Assembly: GCA_022785125.1 (NCBI GenBank)
Contig: JALFRA010000038.1
Coordinates: forward strand, 1-36,512
DNA length: 36,512 nt
Direction: 5' to 3'
Origin: Clostridiales bacterium
GTDB taxonomy: Bacteria > Bacillota > Clostridia > Oscillospirales > Oscillospiraceae
Shown here: positions 1-6,573 of the stretch, one piece after another
Layout of the letters: each line of letters opens with the position of its first letter
Position numbering within the stretch: the stretch's first letter is position 1
Position numbers and translations under genes: made by a program
The notes under the pieces: model-generated
What the model saw: only the letters and a program-made list of their open reading frames with translations
Told to the model about the DNA's origin: nothing
The model's database searches: none

Positions 1-2
1 AC

Positions 3-389
3 CTGCGGGAGCTGTATGAGATGATCCAGCACGACTATATGAACATCCTGCCCGACATGGACCGCTACGGCGAGTACTTTGCCACCAACCAGGAGTACAT
101 CCGCAAGTACCGCTTCTGCAACGCCATCCACCCCTTCCACGGCTTCTCCATGATGAGCTGCGGCCACATCGCCGAGATGAACACCAGCGCCATCAATATC
201 GTGGGTGCTCAGGAGCCCGGCATTGCCCGCGGCATGGGCCTCAAGACCCGGGCCACCTTCGAGGAGGCCCTGGAGGACGCCAAGAAGAAGTTCGTGGGCG
301 AGAACCCCAACATCCTGGCTCTGCCCCAGACCTTCAAGCTGGGCGCCGTCCATCTGTGCATGAAGGGCGACGATCTGAGCCGCGTATAA
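3..389 (+). CDS. LarA/DUF2088-like protein, C-terminal part (cut by window edge)
   Basis: The reading frame is open from base 3, so the gene starts outside the window; the last ~128 codons are present. The segment with 'NAIHPFHGF', then 'NIVGAQEP', then 'RATFEEALEDAKK' and 'VGENPNILALP' resembles the C-terminal domain of the nickel-dependent lactate racemase (LarA)/DUF2088 family, where a Rossmann-like domain ends in a 'xxEEALexA...vG.d..' helix and a short strand. Family members are cytosolic and interconvert 2-hydroxy acids with a nickel-pincer cofactor, but many paralogues have unknown substrates. The N-terminal metal/cofactor residues are not in view, so activity cannot be judged. A strong hairpin terminator follows 20 bases after the stop. 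The family call is from recalled pattern and moderately sure; lactate as substrate is not claimed. Confidence 0.65.
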   Translation: MRELYEMIQHDYMNILPDMDRYGEYFATNQEYIRKYRFCNAIHPFHGFSMMSCGHIAEMNTSAINIVGAQEPGIARGMGLKTRATFEEALEDAKKKFVGENPNILALPQTFKLGAVHLCMKGDDLSRV

Positions 390-408
390 CCCCGCCCTGC
401 ACAAACTG

Positions 409-448
409 CGGCCGTGCTGTGAATCGTTCTTCACAGCACGGCCGTTTT
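409..448 (+). terminator. Rho-independent terminator of the LarA-like gene
   Basis: A perfect 15-bp stem (409-423 with 430-444) has a 6-nt loop and is followed by TTTT. It begins 20 bases after the stop codon of the upstream gene. Confidence 0.85.
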
Positions 449-449
449 G

Positions 450-478
450 GTGACAAAGCGCAGTCTTTGTGCTATAAT
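450..478 (+). promoter_or_regulatory. Sigma-A promoter for the beta-helix protein gene
   Basis: GTGACA (450-455), a 17-base spacer and TATAAT (473-478), with the extended -10 TGC directly before TATAAT. It lies just downstream of the terminator and about 80 bases before the start codon at 560. Confidence 0.75.
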
Positions 479-559
479 ACAGCCCGGATATGGCTTTGCC
501 GCAGGGGGTCCCTGCGGCGAGAGTTTGAGATTTCAATGAAACAGGAGGTCCTGTATCCT

Positions 560-1225
560 ATGAACATCACCATTTCCGATCTGCTCGATCTGTCCCACAC
601 CCTGGCGGGGGATTATCTCCGGCAGTTTCAGTACCCCTGGGAGGCCCTGGACGGCATCAAGGACCTGATCCTCTCCCTGGGCAGCCAGCTCCCCGCTGAG
701 GAGTACAGCCAGCCCCAGGAGCACGTCTGGGTCCACAAAACCGCCGTGGTGGCCCCCACCGCCTACCTGGGCGCACCCTGCATCATCGGTCCTGAGACCG
801 AGGTACGCCACTGCGCCTTCATCCGGGGTTCCGCTCTGGTGGGAGCCCACTGTGTAGTGGGCAATTCGGTGGAGCTGAAAAACGTGATCCTCTTCGACAA
901 CGTCCAGACCCCTCACTACAACTATGTGGGCGACTCCATCCTGGGCTACAAGAGCCACATGGGCGCCGGCTCCATCACCTCCAACGTCAAGTCCGATAAG
1001 ACGCTGGTGGTGGTAAAGGGGGAGGCCCTCATCCCCACCGGACGGAAGAAGATGGGCGCTATCCTGGGCGACTTTGTGGAAGTGGGCTGCAACTCGGTCC
1101 TCAACCCCGGCACCATTCTGGGCCGTCACAGCAGCGTCTATCCCACCTCCTGCGTCCGGGGCGTTGTTCCCGCCCACAGCATCTATAAGGATAAGGACCA
1201 TATCGTCCTGCGTCAGGAGGGCTGA
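560..1225 (+). CDS. Left-handed beta-helix (GlmU C-domain-like) protein
   Basis: A 221-residue protein with hexapeptide-repeat character: 'AYLGAPCIIGPETEVRHCAF', 'ALVGAHCVVGNSVELKNVIL' and 'ILGDFVEVGCNSVLNPGTIL' are turns of a left-handed beta-helix as in the acetyltransferase half of GlmU and in nucleotidyltransferase-associated proteins. No N-terminal pyrophosphorylase signature (GxGTRM) is present, so this is a stand-alone helix of the kind often labelled 'UDP-GlcNAc pyrophosphorylase-related'. It may acetylate or bind a sugar nucleotide; the substrate is unknown. The ATG at 560 is chosen because AGGAGG at 543-548 precedes it by 11 bases. An in-frame ATG at 536 lies upstream of that SD and is less likely, and the frame further upstream runs through the promoter. 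It is likely cytosolic and monocistronic. Confidence 0.8.
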   Translation: MNITISDLLDLSHTLAGDYLRQFQYPWEALDGIKDLILSLGSQLPAEEYSQPQEHVWVHKTAVVAPTAYLGAPCIIGPETEVRHCAFIRGSALVGAHCVVGNSVELKNVILFDNVQTPHYNYVGDSILGYKSHMGAGSITSNVKSDKTLVVVKGEALIPTGRKKMGAILGDFVEVGCNSVLNPGTILGRHSSVYPTSCVRGVVPAHSIYKDKDHIVLRQEG

Positions 1226-1265
1226 CCGGCCCATCCCCACATCAGAGCGGCGGCTTCCCTGTGGC

Positions 1266-1295
1266 TTGACAGTCCCCGCCTCTTCCGTGTATCAT
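1266..1295 (+). promoter_or_regulatory. Sigma-A promoter for the Cys-rich protein gene
   Basis: TTGACA (1266-1271), an 18-base spacer and TATCAT (1290-1295), 42 bases before the ATG at 1337. Confidence 0.75.
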
Positions 1296-1336
1296 GAGAG
1301 CACGGATTCACGGATCATACAGAAAGGGGCACTGTT

Positions 1337-1642
1337 ATGGAAGAAAATAAACCCTATTGGGAGGGCAAGCACTTCTCCTTCTACACCAACAAGGAGTGTG
1401 AGTACTACCCCTGCCACAAGGTCCCCGAGGGACAGGACTTCAACTGCCTGTTCTGCTACTGCCCGCTGTATATGCTGGGCCGGGACTGCGGCGGCAACTT
1501 CAGATATATGGAAAACGGAATCAAGGACTGCAGCAGCTGCACCCTCCCCCACAAGCGGGAGAACTACGGCTACATTGCCGCCAAATTCCAGGAGATTGCC
1601 AAGGCCATGGCCGACCGGGAGCGGGAAGCCGGGCACAAATAG
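1337..1642 (+). CDS. Cysteine-rich small domain protein (probable metal binder)
   Basis: A 101-residue soluble protein with about ten cysteines in clustered pairs: 'ECEYYPCH', 'CLFCYCPLY', 'DCGG' and 'CSSCTLPH'. This matches the 'cysteine-rich small domain' family (Pfam 'Cys_rich_CPCC/CPXCG'-like small proteins), whose members are thought to bind zinc or an iron-sulfur group and sometimes accompany cobalamin genes; no such genes are adjacent here. The length is normal for the family. The start follows AAAGGGG and has its own promoter at 1266-1295. The function is not known. The C-terminal ~30 residues form a charged helix ('AAKFQEIAKAMADREREAG'). Confidence 0.8.
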   Translation: MEENKPYWEGKHFSFYTNKECEYYPCHKVPEGQDFNCLFCYCPLYMLGRDCGGNFRYMENGIKDCSSCTLPHKRENYGYIAAKFQEIAKAMADREREAGHK

Positions 1643-1724
1643 TGCACACAAGAGGGCCGGCTGCATTGTACACCGCCACAGCTTATGCAGACAGCGCAAA
1701 AGCTGTATTGGGAAATATTAGGAT

Positions 1725-2170
1725 CTAAATGGAGAGGCGCCGCGACAGCGGCGCCTCTCCATTCTTTAACCGGATGCGCTCATGGTTGTAAGAATAGATA
1801 TAGCAATTAATCATCTCATTGGCTTCTGAGAAAGTGGAGGGCTTGTGGCGGTAAACACACTCTGTTTTGAGCATGGAAAAGAGGTTTTCCACCATGACAG
1901 CATCATATGGATTGCCTTTTCTTGACGTGGAAGGCATACTGCCGTATGCTTGAGTCAGGTTGAAGTACGCTTGCGAGGTGCGCTGAAACCCCTGGTCGCT
2001 GTGGAGGTGCAACTCCGCAGCGACCTTCATTTTTCTTTTTCAGAACCAGACTTACCGTCTGCTGCCATTTCCTCCGGCGGGGGATTTTTGAGAGCAGATC
2101 ATACGCCTTCATGCTCCGCAGTACAGTTTGGGGATTGCGAAAAACATCCTTCGTTTTCCCATGCCACATA
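1725..2170 (-). pseudogene. Decayed IS3-family transposase (OrfB) remnant
   Basis: Read on the minus strand, an N-terminal piece ('RNPQTVLRSMKAYDLLSKI', about 2137-2080) resembles the region just before the catalytic core of IS3/IS150-type OrfB. It then jumps at about 2062 into 'QTVSLVL', which in intact relatives lies some 60-70 residues later, so the stretch with the first catalytic Asp ('WVTDISY'-type) is gone. Near 2030-2040 the frame changes by one base, and the C-terminal core continues with 'HSDQGFQ' (second Asp), 'NPYDAVMVENLFS' (catalytic Glu), 'LKTEC' and 'YNHERIRLKNG'. The element therefore has an internal deletion and a frameshift and cannot be active. It sits directly downstream of hydF in the same orientation; no terminal repeats were recognised. 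Confidence 0.85.
1729..1762. terminator. Strong hairpin, possible bidirectional terminator
   Basis: A perfect 15-bp stem (1729-1743 with 1748-1762) has a GACA loop. It lies 87 bases after the Cys-rich gene on the plus strand and also overlaps the last codons of the IS3 remnant on the minus strand. The T-tracts on both sides are weak (TCTTT on plus, TTTAG on minus), so termination strength is uncertain. Confidence 0.5.
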
Positions 2171-2258
2171 TAAGTTGGAAAAATACTTCTCAGGCCGCAA
2201 ATGTGGAATGTGTCCGCATACAGCAGGCAAATCCTGGGTGCGGCAGGCTGTATCCTCC

Positions 2259-3446
2259 TCAAAATTCTGGAAAGGGCTCTAGGGTACGCTCCAGAATACC
2301 GTTGAGGGAGGCAATCAAAATCCCGTAGTTGGTGATGGGAATGCCCTGATCGGCGGCGGTGCGCTGGCGGTACTTCATCTCCCGCTCCCCCAGAGTGCAG
2401 CCCCCGCAGTGGATGACCAGCTTGTAGGGCGTCAAGTCCTCCGGGTACTCCCGGCCGGAACAGAAGGTGTAGTCGGGCTCCACTCCGGTGGCCTCGCGGA
2501 TCCAGCGGGGCAGCTTCACCGTGCCGATGTCCTCACACTGGCGGTGGTGGGTGCAGCCCTCGGCAATGAGCACCTTGTCTCCGGCCTTCAGCTCCCGTAC
2601 CGCCCGGGCGCCCTCCACAGTGAGGGCCAGGTCTCCCTTGTACCGGGCCATGAGGATGGAGAAGGAGGTGAGGGGCACCTCACGGGGCACGATCTTTGCC
2701 ACCTTGCCGAACACCTGGCTGTCGGTGACCACCAGCCGGGGGGGCTTGGGCAGCCCCGCCAGGGTGAGGGCCAGCTCGGTGTCCCGGCACACCAGGGCAG
2801 CAGCCCCGGCCTCCAGCACATCCCGGATGGTCTGCTGCTGGGGGAGGATGAGCCGGCCCTTGGGGGCCGCCTTGTCGATGGGCACCACCAGCACCACTGT
2901 GTCGCCGGGCTGCAAAAGATCGGCAATCAGGGGGCGCTTGGGGCCCTCCTGCCCCGCCAGCCGGGCGGCCTTCTCCTTCAATTCGTGGATATGCAGACCG
3001 GTAAGGGCGCTGACCCACAGGGTGTTCTCCCCCTCCTCGGGCACGCTGTCCAGCAGGTCAGCCTTGTTCCAGACCAGCAGCCAGGGGATGCTCTTATCCT
3101 TGATAAGAGAAATCAGTTCCTCCTCTGCCTTGCCCAAAGGAGCGGTGGCGTCGGCCACCAGAATGGCAAGGTCCGTTTTATTGAGGACCTGCCGGGTCTT
3201 TTTCACCCGCAGCTCACCCAGCTCGCCCTCGTCGTCGATGCCGGGGGTGTCGATGATCTGCACCGGGCCCAGGGGCAACAGCTCCATGGCCTTATACACC
3301 GGGTCGGTGGTGGTGCCCTTCACGTCGGACACGATGGCCAGATCCTGGCCGGTGAAGGCATTGACCAGGCTGGATTTACCGGCGTTGCGCCGGCCGAAAA
3401 AGGCGATGTGGACCCGCTCGCCGGCGGGGGTGGCGTTGAGGCTCAT
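2259..3446 (-). CDS. hydF: [FeFe]-hydrogenase H-cluster maturation GTPase HydF
   Basis: A 395-residue protein that acts as the scaffold on which the diiron subcluster of [FeFe]-hydrogenase is assembled before transfer to HydA. The N-terminal GTPase domain shows a Walker A 'GRRNAGKSS' (residues 18-26), the switch 'TTTDP' and 'DTPG', then 'NKAD'. A middle dimerisation region follows, and the C-terminal cluster-binding domain carries 'CTHH' and, about 50 residues later, 'HCGGC', which fits the HydF Cx-H...HCxxC iron-sulfur motif. The ATG at 3446 follows AGGAGGG. It begins 12 bases after the hydG stop, so it is the last gene of the operon; the IS3 remnant lies immediately downstream. No clear terminator separates the two. 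Confidence 0.97.
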   Translation of the reverse strand: MSLNATPAGERVHIAFFGRRNAGKSSLVNAFTGQDLAIVSDVKGTTTDPVYKAMELLPLGPVQIIDTPGIDDEGELGELRVKKTRQVLNKTDLAILVADATAPLGKAEEELISLIKDKSIPWLLVWNKADLLDSVPEEGENTLWVSALTGLHIHELKEKAARLAGQEGPKRPLIADLLQPGDTVVLVVPIDKAAPKGRLILPQQQTIRDVLEAGAAALVCRDTELALTLAGLPKPPRLVVTDSQVFGKVAKIVPREVPLTSFSILMARYKGDLALTVEGARAVRELKAGDKVLIAEGCTHHRQCEDIGTVKLPRWIREATGVEPDYTFCSGREYPEDLTPYKLVIHCGGCTLGEREMKYRQRTAADQGIPITNYGILIASLNGILERTLEPFPEF

Positions 3447-3458
3447 GGGTATCCCTCC

Positions 3459-4877
3459 TCAGAATCGGAAGTCCCGCTCACCCTGGGCGATCTTCACCAG
3501 CCGGTCGGCCACGATCTCCTTCACCTTGGGATTGGTGATGTAGGCCTGCTGCTGGGCAATGACCTTTTCACCCACCGCGCGGGTCTCGGGGGCGGCGTAG
3601 TCCGTCAGGTACTCCTTCAGGGTCATGAGGGCGTTGGGCAGGCAGCAGTTCTGGATCTGTCCCGCCTTGCACAGGGACATGAACCGGTCGCCGGTTCTCC
3701 CCTCCCGGTAGCAGGCGGTGCAGAAGGAGGGCACATAGCCCAGCTCCATCAGCCAACGCACCACCTCGTCCAGGGTGCGGGTGTCGGACACGTCGAACTG
3801 GGCGGAGGACTCCTCCTCCGGCTCCTGCTCCACATAGCCGCCCACGCTGGTGCGGGACCCGCCGGAGATCTGGGAGATGCCCAGGCCCAGTACCCGCTCC
3901 CGTACCTTCTGGCTCTCACGGGTGGAGATGATCATGCCGGTATAGGGCACCGCCACCCGGATGCAGGCCACGATCTTCTCAAAGATCTCGTCGGAGATGC
4001 CGTTGTCAAAGGCGTTGGGGTCGATGTCGTCAGCGGGGCACACCCGGGGCACGCTGATGGTGTGGGGGCCCACCCCAAACACCGCCTCCAGGTGCTCGGC
4101 GTGCATCAGCAGACCGGCAAACTCGTAACGGTACAGCTCCAGGCCGAAGAGCACCCCCAGGCCCACGTCGTCGATACCGCCCTCCATGGCCCGGTCGTGG
4201 GCCTCGGTGTGATAGGCGTAGTTGCTCTTGGGTCCGGTGGGATGGAGCTTCTGGTAGCTCTCCTTGTGGTAGGTCTCCTGGAACAGGATATAGGTGCCGA
4301 TCCCGGCCTCCTTCAGCTTGCGGTAATCCTCCACCGTGGTGGCGGCGATGTTCACGTTCACCCGGCGGATGGCCCCGTTCTTGTGTTTGATGGAGTAGAT
4401 GGTCTGGATGGACTCCAGAATGTACTCCAGAGGATTGTTCACCGGGTCCTCGCCGGCCTCCAGCGCCAGCCGCTTGTGGCCCATGTCCTGAAGGGCAATG
4501 ACCTCGGCCCGGATCTCCTCCTGGGTCAGCTTCTTGCGGGGAATGTGCTTGTTCTTGGCGTGGTAGGGGCAGTAGAGGCAGCCATTGACACAGTAGTTGG
4601 ACAGGTACAGGGGGGCAAACATGACGATGCGATCCCCGTAAAAGTCCTTCTTGATCTGGCGGGCCAGCTCATAGATCTCCTGGTTCTTGTCCTCCAGCTC
4701 GCAGGCCAGCAGCACCGAGGCCTCCCGGTGGGTCAGGCCCTTGCGGAGCCTGGCCTTCTCCAGGATGGCGTCGATGAGGGCCGCGTCGCTCTTGTGAGCG
4801 TCGGCATAGGCCAGGGTGTCCAGGATCTCCTGGTGGTGGATGAAGTCCTCTGCTTTTCTGGATTTGGGATCGTACAT
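3459..4877 (-). CDS. hydG: [FeFe]-hydrogenase maturase HydG (radical SAM tyrosine lyase)
   Basis: A 472-residue radical-SAM enzyme that cleaves tyrosine to supply the CO and CN ligands (as an Fe-(CO)(CN)-cysteine synthon) of the H-cluster. The SAM-cluster motif is 'CVNGCLYC' (CX3CX2C), followed by 'PYHAKN'. The C-terminal auxiliary-cluster region has 'CTACYREGRTGDRFM' and a following Cys-rich stretch 'LCKAGQIQNCC', diagnostic for HydG against its relatives ThiH and HydE. The length is normal. The start follows GAAAGGAAG. A 61-base gap separates it from hydE; the gap contains a short GGG/CCC hairpin and the SD but no evident promoter, so it is probably co-transcribed with hydE. Confidence 0.97.
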   Translation of the reverse strand: MYDPKSRKAEDFIHHQEILDTLAYADAHKSDAALIDAILEKARLRKGLTHREASVLLACELEDKNQEIYELARQIKKDFYGDRIVMFAPLYLSNYCVNGCLYCPYHAKNKHIPRKKLTQEEIRAEVIALQDMGHKRLALEAGEDPVNNPLEYILESIQTIYSIKHKNGAIRRVNVNIAATTVEDYRKLKEAGIGTYILFQETYHKESYQKLHPTGPKSNYAYHTEAHDRAMEGGIDDVGLGVLFGLELYRYEFAGLLMHAEHLEAVFGVGPHTISVPRVCPADDIDPNAFDNGISDEIFEKIVACIRVAVPYTGMIISTRESQKVRERVLGLGISQISGGSRTSVGGYVEQEPEEESSAQFDVSDTRTLDEVVRWLMELGYVPSFCTACYREGRTGDRFMSLCKAGQIQNCCLPNALMTLKEYLTDYAAPETRAVGEKVIAQQQAYITNPKVKEIVADRLVKIAQGERDFRF

Positions 4878-4938
4878 GGGTGTTACTTCCTTTCTTTTGG
4901 GTCAGGGCAAAACCCTTCCCCATCAGTTTTTTCTCTGT

Positions 4939-5976
4939 TTAATCAGGAAAGTCTCCACGGTGGACGGCCACGGTGCAGCCAATGGCGGCCATACGCTGTT
5001 TCAGGCCCGCCAGGTGCTCGGCGGCTTCGTCGCCCGTGCAGAGCTTGTTGTCATAAAGGGTGTACTTGTCCCGCGTGGTGGGGGGCGACAGGTTGGGCAT
5101 CACCACGTTGGCCCCCGCCAGAATGCCCAGCTCCCGGCCCTGGGGATGGATGGTGCCCAGAGCAGTGGTGGCGGGCAGCAGCACCTTGGGTAAGGTGAGT
5201 CGCACCAGAGAGAGCAAAATCAGGGTGTCCTCCAAAGTGCCCGCCTGCTCCTCGGCAAAGGGGGTGTCCTTCTGGGGGATGAAGGGCCCCAGACCCACCA
5301 TGTGGGGCTGGAAGTCCTGAAGGAAGCAGAAGTCCTCCGCCAGGGTGTCCACCGTTTGTCCCGGAGAGCCCACCATGAACCCGGCCCCCACCTGGTAGCC
5401 GATGTCCTTCAAAGTACGCAGGCAGTTCAGCCGGCGGGCCAGGGTCAGCTCCGGCGGGTGGAGTTTGCCATAGTGGACACTGTCCGCCGTCTCGTGGCGG
5501 AGGAGATACCGGTCGGCTCCGGCGTCAAACCACAGCTGATAGGTCTGCCGGTCGAACTCCCCCAGAGAGAGGGTAATTGCGCAGTCCGGCCAGCGGGCCT
5601 TGATGGCCGCCACCGTCTCCGCCACCCAGTCGGGGGTGAGTCCCGGGTCCTCGCCTCCCTGGAGTACAAAGGTGCGGAACCCCCAGCCGTAGCCCTTCTC
5701 ACAGCAGGCCAGGATGGTGTCCCGATCCAGCCGGTAGCGGGCCACCTGGCGGTTATCCCGCCGGATACCGCAATACAGACAGTTATTTTTGCAGATATTA
5801 CTACACTCAATTAATCCCCGGACGTAGATCTGGTCGCCGTACCACCGGCGGCGCTCCTCCAGTCCCCGGGCAAAGAGATCCTTCTGATCCAGGCTGCGCC
5901 GACCGGCCAGCAGGGTCCGCCACTCGTCCCGGTCCAGCCGCCGCTGACGGCACAGCTTGTCCAGCAGCTCATTCAT
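4939..5976 (-). CDS. hydE: [FeFe]-hydrogenase maturase HydE (radical SAM)
   Basis: A 345-residue radical-SAM protein of the BioB/HydE group that acts on the HydG product on the way to the azadithiolate-bridged diiron cluster. The cluster motif is 'CKNNCLYC', followed by 'GIRRDN', and the TIM barrel carries 'LQGGEDPG' (SAM binding) and 'LRHETADSVHYGKLHP'. The length is typical. The gene overlaps the upstream TM1266-type regulator by 8 bases and has no strong SD of its own, which suggests translational coupling. It is second in the regulator-hydE-hydG-hydF operon. Confidence 0.96.
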   Translation of the reverse strand: MNELLDKLCRQRRLDRDEWRTLLAGRRSLDQKDLFARGLEERRRWYGDQIYVRGLIECSNICKNNCLYCGIRRDNRQVARYRLDRDTILACCEKGYGWGFRTFVLQGGEDPGLTPDWVAETVAAIKARWPDCAITLSLGEFDRQTYQLWFDAGADRYLLRHETADSVHYGKLHPPELTLARRLNCLRTLKDIGYQVGAGFMVGSPGQTVDTLAEDFCFLQDFQPHMVGLGPFIPQKDTPFAEEQAGTLEDTLILLSLVRLTLPKVLLPATTALGTIHPQGRELGILAGANVVMPNLSPPTTRDKYTLYDNKLCTGDEAAEHLAGLKQRMAAIGCTVAVHRGDFPD

Positions 5977-6226
5977 TGGTCAGCTTGGAGTACACCGCCT
6001 TGCAGCTTACGCCCGGCAGCATACCCGCCTTGCCGGACAGGGCGCTGATGGCGTCGGCGGGGGCGTCCAGCACGATGGAGATAATGTTCACCTGCCGCTC
6101 CCGGTAGGGCAGGCCCATCCGGCCGATGATATAGTCCTTGTACTGATGGAGCAGGGCGTTGAGTTCTTCCACAGAGTTTGGGTTCTCCACCACCACGCCC
6201 AGCAGGGCCACGCGGGTCTCTTCCAT
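5969..6226 (-). CDS. TM1266-family putative iron-only hydrogenase regulator
   Basis: An 85-residue ACT-like domain protein with 'RVALLGVVVENPNSVEELNALLHQY', 'IIGRMGLPYRERQVNIISIVLDA' and 'ALSGKAGMLPGVSCKAVYSK'. This is the small protein (TM1266 family) regularly found beside hydE/F/G; it is assumed to regulate hydrogenase maturation, perhaps by nickel-responsive-regulator-like ligand sensing, but its role is unproven. The start at 6226 is fixed by AAGGAGG 8 bases upstream; the frame runs 14 codons further upstream without an SD. It is the first gene of the hyd operon and lies directly behind the structured leader RNA. Confidence 0.9.
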   Translation of the reverse strand: MEETRVALLGVVVENPNSVEELNALLHQYKDYIIGRMGLPYRERQVNIISIVLDAPADAISALSGKAGMLPGVSCKAVYSKLTNE

Positions 6227-6350
6227 AACAATTTCCTCCTTGTAAAAAATGACAAATGGCGCACCCAAAAAGGGTGCGCCACAGCATACTCTCGTTCTGT
6301 CTGGCGACCCTTTCCCGTCAGGCTGTTACCCCTTTCGCGTCAGTGTCGGT
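6227..6350 (-). promoter_or_regulatory. Structured leader of the hyd operon, candidate attenuator/riboswitch
   Basis: The transcript from the promoter at 6357-6385 has a ~120-nt untranslated leader. Near its 3' end is a perfect 9-bp hairpin (6280-6272 with 6266-6258, 5-nt loop) followed by ATTTGTCATTTTTT, resembling an intrinsic terminator with an interrupted T-tract, before the SD. Just upstream, CGCC-AG-ACAG (6306-6297) can pair with CTGT-GGCG (6284-6277). That 8-bp stem uses the 5' arm of the terminator-like hairpin, so the two folds exclude each other. The 5' half (about 6342-6300) holds two imperfect copies of CTGACGsGAAAGGG, 22 nt apart. I do not recognise a known riboswitch class. The pairing is seen in the sequence; the regulatory role is inferred. 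Confidence 0.5.
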
Positions 6351-6356
6351 TGTTAA

Positions 6357-6385
6357 ATTATACTGCACATTTTAGTTTTTGTAAA
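6357..6385 (-). promoter_or_regulatory. Sigma-A promoter of the hyd operon
   Basis: On the minus strand, TTTACA (6385-6380), a 17-base spacer and a perfect TATAAT (6362-6357). Transcription would start near 6350 and read through the leader into the regulator gene. Confidence 0.85.
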
Positions 6386-6573
6386 GTCTCTTTTGCGCCA
6401 TTGTATTTTGGGTCAAAGTGCGGTAGGATACGTTTTGATCAAGCCTGCGACCCATATCGACATTTTTCAAAAAAATTTGCTCAGGATAAAACCACCGCAC
6501 CATCCGGCGTCACTAATAAGAGAAAACCATCCTCCGTTCCCCACAGATCAAGAGAGAGAAAGGAAGTCTGATT

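Noticed and set aside
356-559. Upstream extension of the beta-helix gene to 356
   Set aside because: It would run through a terminator and a sigma-A promoter; the SD at 543-548 points to 560.
2409-5198. 929-codon plus-strand open frame opposite the hyd genes
   Set aside because: It lies antisense to hydF/hydG/hydE, has low-complexity Gly/His/Leu/Val-rich sequence typical of the reverse strand of GC-rich genes, and has no SD or family motif.
6258-6280. Terminator for a plus-strand transcript
   Set aside because: No plus-strand gene precedes it and no T-run follows on that strand; it fits only the minus-strand hyd leader.
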